Assembly: GCA_030323885.1 (NCBI GenBank)
Contig: CM059199.1
Coordinates: 43,833,347-43,897,346, forward strand
Length of the DNA: 64,000 nucleotides
Direction of reading: 5' to 3'
From: Branchipolynoe longqiensis
Lineage: Eukaryota > Annelida > Polychaeta > Phyllodocida > Polynoidae
Shown: positions 54,743 through 64,000 of the stretch, piece after piece
Layout of the letters: the number at the start of each line of letters is the position of its first letter
How positions within the stretch are numbered: the stretch's first letter is position 1
The notes under the pieces: model-generated
What the model saw: the letters and a program-made list of their open reading frames with translations, nothing else
Database searches by the model: none
What the model was told of the DNA's origin: nothing
Translations under genes and position numbers: made by a program

Positions 54743-56855
54743 CTGAATGCACCAGGAAGTAAGCGTGAGATAAGGTAATGCATACTGTTGAATATATCAC
54801 AATGAAATGGGTACTCTATAAAAAACTATTACCCTATATATGATTCTTTAACATCGCTGTAATAACCAGGCTGTTGTTGAGATAGAGAACACAGTTCGCT
54901 GGATCATTCTTCCCTGTTAGGCAGGATTTATGTTAGTGCTTAGTTCATATTGTCGTATTCCTGTGTTAGTTCTTACAGTAAATGTGTAGTCCGTGGGGAA
55001 CCCGGATAGAATTGTTCCTCTGCACCCTCTTGACCGTCAATCAATTAATCAATCAATCAATCAATAACCCTTCCTCTGAATTATGCGTTGACTTAATTAA
55101 GCATGGATTCTATTTATAGTTCAGAGATATGGTAATTTTAATTTTAATAAAGGAATGTGCATTCCACTTTGAATATGCTCGGCATATAAACTACCACATG
55201 TTGATTGATATTCTACACCTTATCGATGATATTTATAGCACCTAATCTGGAAGTCTAGGGTACTCCTCTGGCTACATAAATGATACAGTCATAATCACAT
55301 CGTTTCCTATATAAATAATTATGTACATGGTGCCCAACAAACTGGACTCAACGATTAAAAGCTGCAACGAGAATATGAATACAACACAATGAACAGAAAT
55401 TATTCATGCAGGAATATTAACATAACATAAATCTAGAACCATTTCAATATTATAGCTCGCATGCGTCACCATGTCCTAGACAATCTACATAGTCATTACT
55501 TAGAGAATCGCCATGCTTAATTTGAGTAATTCTGACTTCGCCCCATAACCTTTTTGAGCTATTTGTGTGGTTTATATTAGTTTATATGAATATAAATATT
55601 GGCTACAGTTTGAAATGGAGATAAGCAATAGCGTGGGTTGAAGGTAGTGGCACGAGGGTATCTGCTCATCCACAGGTACAGATGAGCAGTTAGAGAAGTG
55701 GGCACAACTAGATGGCGCCACCAGTCGATTTGGTAGAGTTGCAGAGTGAGGGAGTCAAAGACTGAGGTGGGTGTTTACAGAACTTCCAGCATTTATACTT
55801 GTGTTATTATTTCCTTCCATAACAAATTAGCAGAAATACCAGAGGTAATGGATCGAGCCTAAGACTCTGGCTGGCTCTAAAGACCTAACGTTACATTCTA
55901 TTGGGCCAAATCAGAGGCAGAATGAGTAGATGGTAGGTGGTGAGGCACCACCTGGAGGGGAGGAGGGGAATTAGCTGAGCTGCTTGGTGGCAGATCTCCG
56001 GCTCTCCAAGCTGCACCTCAACCTCCAGTAACCCAGACTTCACTAGAATGTATCAAAGGAGGTTGAAGGAGTAGATGGAACGAATAGAACAAGATGATAA
56101 CAAAGCAGGAGAATTGCATACATGAATAATATTTGTATGTACCTCACATATTTCTTATACATCATACATTTGAGTGTGCACATAAGGATTGGCATGGTTA
56201 AATAACAGCATTATGGAATGATCTTCCTTATCAGATCTGAAGTTAATGGATGTGAAGAAGGGGGTGGTGAGACATCTCGGAGATGATGGAGGAGAATATG
56301 GACGAACTTAATTGGATGACAAGAAAAGAATATTAGAACCTTCATTTATATTTGCATAATTCCTATGCGCTATATATGCAATATGTGTGCCTCTTGCAAG
56401 TGAGGGTATTCTAATGGTAGTATACCCCCCCCCCCCAAATCAAAAGCACAAAAAACTCCGATACAGATACCTGTTGGTTTCTTTTTGCGTCGCAAAGTGT
56501 GTCTCTTCAAGTTCAAATCACAAAATGCACACATGGAATACTTTGTAAAAAAATAAAAACTTGCTGAGGTCAAACAGAAATTAATAACAGCTGACAGACA
56601 ACACAGGGTTAACTTCCGTGTGTTGGAAAGTGTCAATAAATACTCTCATATCACTTTAGACACAACACACATTTCATGCAACTAACATCGCACCCAAGAA
56701 AATCCTAATGACGCTCTTCCGCTAAAAGTAACAAAGAAATAAAATAAGCTGTAACTTATATCTAAGTATGCGAAGAGCTAACTCGACTCATGCCAAATCC
56801 AACGCTACATCTCCTGCTTTAATATACATTATGTTAAACTCTAAACGCTGTTATT
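54743..56855. other. Upstream intron, mostly unique
   Basis: No M2 exon recognised. A retroposon-like (aatc)n tail lies at 55035-55068. A C-rich tract is at 56426-56436. No other element is clear. Confidence 0.5.
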
Positions 56856-57702
56856 AATGTTGCATAGTCCGATGAAGCATCAAATTTTCAAAACCAAAGC
56901 AATTATCTAGAATTGATTCTAAATATCTAACTTAGATACTAAGCATGTATTAGCGACATTGAAGGGAATACTGAGAATTTAATAGAACCTGTTACTGCCA
57001 AATCCTATTGTAAAATATTCTGATTTATTGCACAGGGGGGAATGTAAATGTTCTATTACTGATCAGTGTACGTGACCAAGTGCATGTATGTATATATATA
57101 TGTAAGGGATGGTGGTGCCTGAGTGGGATGTAAATAGACATAGTGTTGCTGGCAGGTCTGGGTGTGATTGCACTCTGGGCCTACCCCCTCTGCTGGGATA
57201 GGGATCACCACACTCAGGGTCAAGGTTGGTGGTGACCATGGGGTCATACAGCTTAGTGGTGGTGGGCAGACCGCTGGTAGCCATGGGGACCAGGAATGCT
57301 GGATCCCTATTGGTAGTGCCAAGAATGCTTGTTTTCCAGTGGGGGAAAGGGGTGGGGTGATACTCTACAATGAACTCATGTAACCATATAAATAATAAAC
57401 CAGAGGGCTTGACTCTCTCTCCTTCTTTACACTTTATACTCTTCCTTTCTCTTTGTCTGTATTGATTTCACTATATATAGCCTGCCTACACAACTACAGA
57501 TTCGAGCCTTAGCCTTTACACTATGATGTCAGAATGTTGGTGTCCTTGCCAAAACTAATTTTACATGTTTGCACATCAAATATCTCAAAACTTAGCCATT
57601 TAAAATAAAAGTTACTTTAAACTAAACTAATGTAGATTATAACAATCAATTTAATATTTGTATCTCAGAAAAGTTACAGATACTCAGAACCATCGGACTA
57701 TG
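56855..57702. mobile_element. MITE, GCATAGTCCGATG family, split by a solo LTR
   Basis: Left half 56855-57008 (gttgcatagtccgatgaagc) and right half 57521-57702 (ending aaccatcggactatgg) rejoin into a normal copy once the LTR and one copy of ctat are removed. Confidence 0.85.
57009..57520 (+). mobile_element. Solo LTR, 512 bp
   Basis: Begins TGTAAA and ends TTTACA (6-bp inverted ends with TG...CA). It is flanked by the 4-bp direct repeat ctat (57005-57008 and 57521-57524). It contains a polyadenylation signal (aataaacc, about 57394) followed by a CT-rich tract. No internal retrovirus-like coding region is present. Confidence 0.82.
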
Positions 57703-57712
57703 GTTTTGAGTA

Positions 57713-58210
57713 GAGTATAACCCTGTTAAACCAAACTTGAAGCGACCCTACAATTTTGTTTGGATTAACCGATCATTGGTTTAACCGAGCTCTGAGTTTG
57801 ACTTTGACTTGGCTTTGCCAAAAACGTGGGTGCATTATGAATGTAATATACAATGTTTGTGGACACTTTGATTATTGTTTTTTTTATGTATATACAGTTT
57901 TCCCCATTAAACCAAGCTCGGTTAAACCAAATGATGGGCTAATCCAAACGTTTTTCGGGGGCTGTGCAAAATACTACCATTTATCATATCAAAAAGTCTT
58001 AGATGACCTAAAGGTTTGGTTTAACCGTACCGGAAGTGGATGGGGCCCAACAATTTTGTTTGGATTAACCGATACTTTGGATTAACTGACTTTCGTCCAA
58101 CCAACATTTTTATATGATAAATGGTAGTATTTTGCCGGACCGCCGAAAAAAAGTTTCGATTAACCGATCGTGTGGTTTAACCGAACTTGGATTTACGGGG
58201 TTGTACTGTA
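57713..58210. mobile_element. Mariner/pogo-like MITE
   Basis: Left end gtataaccctgttaaaccaa, right end ttacggggttgtactgta. Same family as 41184-41666, with ttggattaaccgat repeats. An open frame inside is incidental. Confidence 0.8.
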
Positions 58211-58252
58211 TATGGTTAGGTAAGCTGTCCATGATTGGTGTAGTTAGGACTA

Positions 58253-58450
58253 TGTCCCGGACTCGGTGGTCAGATCGGTAATACTACAAGCTTCACATGT
58301 GGAAGTTTTGGGAGTGAAAAACGCAGCAAAATCAAATAAATGACTTACAAAGTTGATACTTGCCACTAGTTAACCAGGCACTCGGGCGACAGCAAGGACT
58401 AGTTAGCTCAATGTCAAGATACTGATGCTGTCAGAAGATAACAACCCAAA
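58253..58450 (+). mobile_element. SINE family A, degraded
   Basis: Head actcggtggtcagatcggta, then aaatgacttacaaagttgat and gttagctcaatgtcaagata. Confidence 0.65.
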
Positions 58451-58574
58451 CAAACAAACGGGGCTCAGGTCATTAGACTTGTATATCGAAATCGCTATTT
58501 GATGAATCTGGAGTGACATCATTTGTAGACTGGTAGGAGTGACATGAGATCAGAACCAATTCATAATTATATAT

Positions 58575-59560
58575 TATCTTTTAGTTGCACTCCTTCTGCT
58601 GCTCTCCTCCCACACACTCTCATAGCTCCCCAACCCCAACTCTCATAATTCCCCTCCTACCTCCCCGCTGTCATACCTAATCTCCAAAGTGGCCACTCTC
58701 ATAACCTCTACAACCTCCCACTCTCATACCGCCTCTCTCACTTCTCCACTCTCATAGCTCCCCTCCCACCTCCCGACTTTCATACCTCCTCTCCCTTATC
58801 GCCATCCTCATACCCCCCTCCCACTTTCCTACTCTCATACCTCCCTCCCACCTCCCCACTATCATACCTCCAGTCCCACTTCCTTACACTCATACCGCCC
58901 CTCTCACCCCTAATCTCATACTTGCCCTGCCACCCCCAACTCGCATAACTCCAGTCCCATCTCCGCACTCTCATACCTCCTCCCCACTCTCATACCTTCC
59001 TCCCACCTTCCAAGCCTCATACCTCCTCTCCCACCTGCCACGCTCTCATGACTCCCCCTCCCACTTCCGACTTCCCACCTCTCTCCCTCATACCTCATAC
59101 CCCACCTCCCCACTCTCACACCTCCCCTCCAATCCCCTCACACTCTCACACCTCCCCTCTCCCCATCCAGACTCTCATAGTTCCCATCCTCCTCCGCTCC
59201 CACCTCCCCTCCCTCCCACCTCCGCATCCTCCTCCCCTCCAGCATCCCCATCTCCCTTTTCTCCACAACCCTCGCACCACCCCCTCCCTCCCACCTGTCC
59301 TCCCTCCCACCGCTCCATCCACCCACTTCCCCATCCTCCTCCCCTCCCGCATCCCCATCTCCCTTGTCTCCACATCCCTCCCACCGCTCCATCCACCCAC
59401 CTCCCCATCCTCCTCGCCTCCCGCTCCAAATCTCCCTTTCCCCCATACCCCTCACCTCCCGTCCGTCCCAAATCCCTCTCCCCACCGCTCCATCCACCCA
59501 CCTCCCCATCCTCCTCCCCATCTCCCTCCCCCCTCCCACCTCTCTCACGACTGTGAAGCG
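58575..59560. repeat. CT-rich minisatellite of about 30 bp
   Basis: Units such as ctcccctcccacctccccac followed by tctcatacct. Towards 59200-59540 they become larger blocks with ccgctccatccacccacctc. Gly/Glu-rich or Pro/Ser-rich frames are artefacts. Confidence 0.88.
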
Positions 59561-59787
59561 CTAACATGCACATACGGACCTCGTCATGCTTAAAAGTAAC
59601 ACGGCTCGAGGAAATTGAACTAATGCCCCCCCCCCCCTCCCCACACCTAGCCGTCATTCCCCACCAGCAGCAAGCACACATAAACCACAGTTGTCTCTGT
59701 CAGTAACTGATCAAGTAGTTCATGGTAAACACACAGCTCAACCACCATACTCAATGACCTGCGGTGTTACCTTCTTCCCCGATGACC

Positions 59788-59840
59788 GTCCTGATATGAC
59801 CTTAGATGTTGGTAGGACGTAAAACAATAAAACAAGCAAA
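59788..59840 (+). mobile_element. SINE family A, tail fragment
   Basis: gtcctgatatgaccttagat followed by aggacgtaaaac. Confidence 0.7.
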
Positions 59841-60984
59841 AACATCCCCAATGAAAATTGGCTGATTATTTACCAAGTATAGAACAAGTCGTCTGGTAAG
59901 ACCTAAGGGCGCATTCCATATACGCGTAATGCGTAATGCGTTATGCGTTACGCGTTATGCGTTATGCGAATGCCAGCATTCCATATACGCGTAATGCGTA
60001 TTGCGTATTGCGTTATGCGTTATGCAGTGAAGTATATAAAAAGTATATAAAAAGTGTGTGTGACTCTGCGTCTCTGTGTGTGTCTCTATGTGTGTGTCTG
60101 TGTCTCCGTGTCTCTGTGTGTGTCTCTGTGTGTGTCTCTGTGTGTGTCTGTGTGTGTGTGACTCTGTGTCTCTGTGTGTGTCTCTATGTGTGTGTCTGTG
60201 TCTCCGTGTCTCTGTGTGTGTCTCTGTCTTTGTCTGTGTGTGTGACTCTGTGTGTGTCTCTATGTGTGTATGTGTCTCCGTGTCTCTGTGTGTGTCTCTG
60301 TGTGTGTGACTGTGTCTCTGTGTGTGTATCTATGTGTGTGTCTGTGTCTCCATGTCTCTGTGTGTGTCTCTGTCTGTGTCTCTGTGTGTGTGACTCTGTA
60401 TCTCTGTGTCTCTGTGTGTGTCTCTATGTGTGTGTCTGTGTCTCCGTGTCTCTGTGTGTGTCTCTGTCTTTGTCTGTGTGTGTGACTCTGTGTATATGTG
60501 TGTGTCTCTATGTGTGTGTCTGTGTCTCCGTATCTCTGTGTGTGTCTCTGTGTGTGTCTGTGTGTGACTCTGTGTCTCTGTGTGTGTCTCTATGTGTGTG
60601 TCTGTGTCTCTGTGTCTCTGACAAAGAGACACACACATACACATATACACACAGAGACACACACACAGACACACACAGAAACACACACAGACACAGATAC
60701 ACACAGAGACACACACACAGACACAGAGACACACACAGCGACACACACAGACACAGATACACACACAGAGACACACACAGACACAGAGACACAACACAGA
60801 GACACACATTCAGAGACACACATTCAGAGACACACACACAGAGACACACACACAGACACAGAGACACACACAGAGACACACACAGAGACACAACACAGAG
60901 ACACACACACAGACACACACACACAGACACACACACAGACACACACAGAGACACACACACAGAGACACAGATACACACACAGAA

Positions 60985-61510
60985 TGGGACGGTCCAAACA
61001 TGGCTCAGTTTAGCTTGCTTCGAGGGATGTTAGGACCGTCCCAAATATGAAGACTGCTTCCTAACAGGTCCGCCGCATAAACCTACATGTTTGCACCGTC
61101 CCATTCTTCATATTTCTCATGAATACCATAATTATCAGTCGCCTCCTCCAGCCTTATATCAATGGACAAATGCGACTGATGATTTTCTATTCGCACCACC
61201 TTGAAGACTGCTTCCTAACAGGTCCGCCGCATAAACCTACCATGTTTGCACGTCCCATTCTTCATATTTCTCATGAATACCATCATTATCAGTCGCCTCC
61301 TCCAGCCTTATATCAATGGACAAATGCGACTGATGCTTTTCTGTTCACACCACCTTGTCCCGGCTGTCCGTAATAATCAGTCGCCTCCTCCAGCCTTATA
61401 TCAATGGACAAATGCGACTGATAATTTTCTATTCGCACCACCTTGAAGACTGCTTCCTAACAGGTCCGCCGCATGAACCTATATGTTTGCACCGTCCCAT
61501 TCTTCATACA
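60985..61510. repeat. Satellite-like units with short inverted ends, block 1
   Basis: Units contain gaagactgcttcctaacagg, ccgcataaacctacatgttt and the mini-palindrome atcagtcgcctcctccagcc ... gcgactgat. One end is gaatgggacggtccaaacat and the other is gcaccgtcccattcttcat. The same block recurs at 62270-62815. Confidence 0.8.
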
Positions 61511-61596
61511 AGACACACACACAGACACAACACAGAGACACACACACAGAGACACACACACAGACACACACACACAGAGACACAGATGGTGGTATG

Positions 61597-62232
61597 GTAT
61601 GGGGTGTTCGTAACCTTACGACGGTTACCGGTTGCAGAACTGCAACATTTATAGAGAGGCTCCGATAAATCGGCTCAGTCTTTGGTTAAGACATGTCTTC
61701 TGCGGGTGAAGTGGTCTCAGAGGAAGTGTTGTGAAGGCTGGGGACATCCTTCAAGACGTAGTGACGACGGGGCGCCGGGTGGCAGCGGATCTCTCCGTGC
61801 CGTCTGTTTGTAGTAATCTGTATGGTGTCTGTAGTGCAGCACTTGCATCCAGTCAGCAGGGGTTCGAGGAAGGCGGGCAAAGGTGGGAGCAGCGGTCGTT
61901 CCAGCAACAAGAACCAGACAGAGAAATGGTAAAAGGTCAAGAGCCCCCCCCCAAGAACACAACAACCCTGGTTAGGGGAAGAAGTGAGCCTGGGAGAAAT
62001 CGAATGGGCAGATCTAGGAAAGAGAAATGAGGAGAGTTGAGTCAAAGGCCCGTGCCTATCTGCCCTATGGTAACCAACCGGCGAGCCATAGACACGGACA
62101 GAGTATGGGTAGAAAGTGAAAATTCCGGCAGGCACCCCCTCCTGGAACTCTTTTCAGACATATCAAGGAGGTGTCCGGCCGGTGGAGAGGTGATAGAGAG
62201 AGGTGTGGACGAGGTGCGGTCCGGATAGCAAG
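61597..62232 (+). repeat. Dispersed repeat R620 (copy 2)
   Basis: Opposite-strand counterpart of 15040-15690: cttacgacggttaccggttg at its start and gcggtccggatagcaagtg at its end. Open frames 61731-62030 and 62037-62228 are partly conserved with copy 1. Confidence 0.65.
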
Positions 62233-62269
62233 TGAGAGACACAGATACACACACAGAGACACATACACA

Positions 62270-62815
62270 CAGAATGGGACGGTCCAAACATGGCTCAGTT
62301 TAGCTTGCTTTGAGGGATGTTAGGACCGTCCCAAATATGAAGACTGCTTCCTAACAGGTCCGCCGCATAAACCTACATGTTTGCACCGTACCATTCTTAT
62401 TTCTCATGAAGACCGTAATTATCAGTCGCCTCCTCTAGCCTTATATCAATGGACAAATGCGACTGATGCTTTTCTGTTCGCACCACCTTGTCCCGGCTGT
62501 CCGTAATTATCAGTCGCCTCCTCCAGCCTTATATCAATGGACAAATGCGACTGATGATTTTCTATTCGCACCACCTTGAAGACTGCTTCCTAACAGGTCC
62601 GCCGCATAATGTTTGCACCGTCCCATTCTTCATATTTCTCATGAATACCATAATTATCAGTCGCCTCCTCCAGCCTTATATCAATGGACAAATGCGACTG
62701 ATGCTTTTCTGTTCGCACCACCTTGTCCCGGCTGTCCGTAATTATCAGTCGCCTCCTCCAGCCTTATATCAATGGACAAATGCGACTGATGCTCTTCTAT
62801 TCGCAGCACCTTTAC
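62270..62815. repeat. Satellite-like units, block 2
   Basis: Same units as block 1, starting with a near-identical stretch of about 125 bp (gaatgggacggtccaaacat). Confidence 0.8.
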
Positions 62816-62992
62816 GCATTACGCACCGATCGCTACATGGAGCGATCGGGATAATGGATTTTATTCGCATTCGGATTCGCATTACGCATTACGCGTATAT
62901 GGAATGCAGCTCATAGGTTTCAAGGCGTTTCGATTTTTTGTCGCATTCGCATTCGCATTCCGCATTACGCGTATATGGAATGCGCCCTTTAG

Positions 62993-64000
62993 GAATCTTA
63001 GCTTAAAGTTAAGATTCCAGGTATGCGGCATGTGAAAGATACCCAGGACATTTTTTAGGTTTTTTGCTCCAAATTTGTGAAGGAAGGTCAAAGTTACTAT
63101 TGTTTTCTTTGGGAAACGCAGCAGTATTAGCATTCACCCCAATCTGTCCATGGGTCGATCCATTTGCCGCATTCGCGTTCGCAATGGCATTCAGGCGTAT
63201 GGAAGCACTACTATGCCTTTACACTTTTCGATTTTTTGCCACATTCGCATACCGCGTATATGGAATCTTAGCTTTAGTCAGACAAATGGATCCAAAATCG
63301 ATACTAGCATTACAGCATAATTGTGACAAGCTTGTGAATGACGTCACGCACTGGCATGAATATCCAAATAGACAATCAGTTGTACACACAGACTCGGCAG
63401 TCTATATTTAGCACTTAGGTATCATAGCAACAAACTCCACACTGAGTGCAACATTGAATACCTACTTCTTATTAATTACCAATGTCTGCGGAAGAAAACC
63501 CTGCCTCAATGAAGATCAGATCCCATGACTTGTTCAATGATAGTTGGTGATTAACCACAAGTTATTTAATACCATTTTATCAAACAGAAACTTAGCCTCA
63601 ATGAGAATATGAACCCATGTCTCGTTCATTGGGGTGACTAACCGCAAGTTATTTAATACTGTTGTATCAAACAGAAACTCATTGGCAACAACCGGTAGTT
63701 ATTTGAAATCAATGATCGTGGTCTAATTTAAATACGCACATCTAAATATGTGTGCATATTATTATAGGCCTCTACATATAAATTATAGTAGTACACTTGA
63801 GATGCCTTCATTCCTTTATATCAAAGGCAACATGTCTGTTTACCCGTCCGGTAAACAGTGTGGAAGTGAGTCAAACTAGAGATTTCCAATGAAGCGTGTC
63901 ACCATCTCGCATATGCCTATGGCAGGACTGGTTCATTTAGTGTCAGGATAACATGTGGACGGATGCATTGGGGTCATGCTGCGTACACCATCATATTTAA
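62993..64000. other. Unique sequence, SINE trace at the end
   Basis: No gene recognised. An end-like motif of the 59904-62992 element recurs at about 63241-63262. 63928-63970 has a SINE family A body trace (agtgtcaggataacatgtgg). Confidence 0.5.

Larger units (their letters stand above)
59904..62992. mobile_element. 3.1-kb foldback element with nested repeats
   Basis: Left end gggcgcattccatatacgcg, right end cgcgtatatggaatgcgccc. A second inner copy of the end occurs at each side (59964 and about 62888). Inside are (TGTGTCTC)n 60050-60620 mirrored by (ACACAGAG)n 60625-60985, two blocks of a satellite-like unit (61000-61510 and 62270-62815), and a copy of R620. Confidence 0.82.

Noticed and set aside
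57756..58085. 109-codon frame
   Set aside because: Lies wholly within a non-coding mariner/pogo-like MITE.
59936..61033. 365-codon open frame on the plus strand and its counterparts on the minus strand
   Set aside because: Translation of the TGTGTCTC / ACACAGAG arrays in the foldback element.
54743..64000. First coding exon with signal peptide of the ACE-like gene
   Set aside because: I scanned the minus strand for the M2 N-terminal helix and a signal peptide and found nothing convincing.

Overview
This is a eukaryotic, intron-rich and repeat-choked window. The repeats (a tRNA-derived SINE present about 20 times, several MITE families, a 5'-truncated LINE with an RNase H domain, many minisatellites) look to me like a mollusc genome, probably a marine gastropod. 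That identification is inference from repeat style, not from a species marker.

Only one host gene can be supported. It is an angiotensin-converting-enzyme-like peptidase (family M2) on the minus strand, read from 54742 down to its stop codon at 26125. I can assign 15 coding exons with canonical AG/GT borders. If one member of each duplicated exon set is used, the phases match at every junction and the spliced frame is 1764 nt, that is 587 residues plus stop. The N-terminus (signal peptide and first helix) is not seen and probably lies beyond 64000. All key M2 residues are present: HEMGH, the downstream glutamate ligand in FHEAVGD, CHASAW, the Lys/His/Tyr/Arg/Tyr substrate and chloride residues, and a C-terminal hydrophobic anchor.

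The most interesting point is that two internal exons are multiplied while all others are single. The exon carrying the HEMGH zinc motif exists in three homologous copies (43156-43280, 40999-41123, 37763-37887), each exactly 125 nt with the same phases. The exon carrying DQWRW exists in two copies (31196-31340, 30469-30613), each exactly 145 nt with the same phases. Neither length is a multiple of three, so only transcripts with exactly one member from each set stay in frame. This is the architecture of two mutually exclusive exon clusters, giving up to six isoforms of one peptidase. By alignment, the copies differ at the positions that distinguish the two catalytic domains of mammalian ACE and line the S2'/S1' pockets, so the locus may encode a set of substrate-specificity variants.

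Layout: 1-4500 foldback element, SINEs and G-rich minisatellites; 4550-6170 LINE remnant; 6180-10900 SINEs and long simple/tandem arrays; 11000-26000 MITEs, foldback elements (one of 1.8 kb) and SINEs with no recognisable gene; 26125-54742 the ACE-like gene with TE-filled introns; 54743-58560 mostly unique sequence, a MITE split by a solo LTR, and a mariner-like MITE; 58580-59560 CT-rich array; 59904-62992 a large foldback element with nested repeats; 62993-64000 unique sequence and a SINE fragment.
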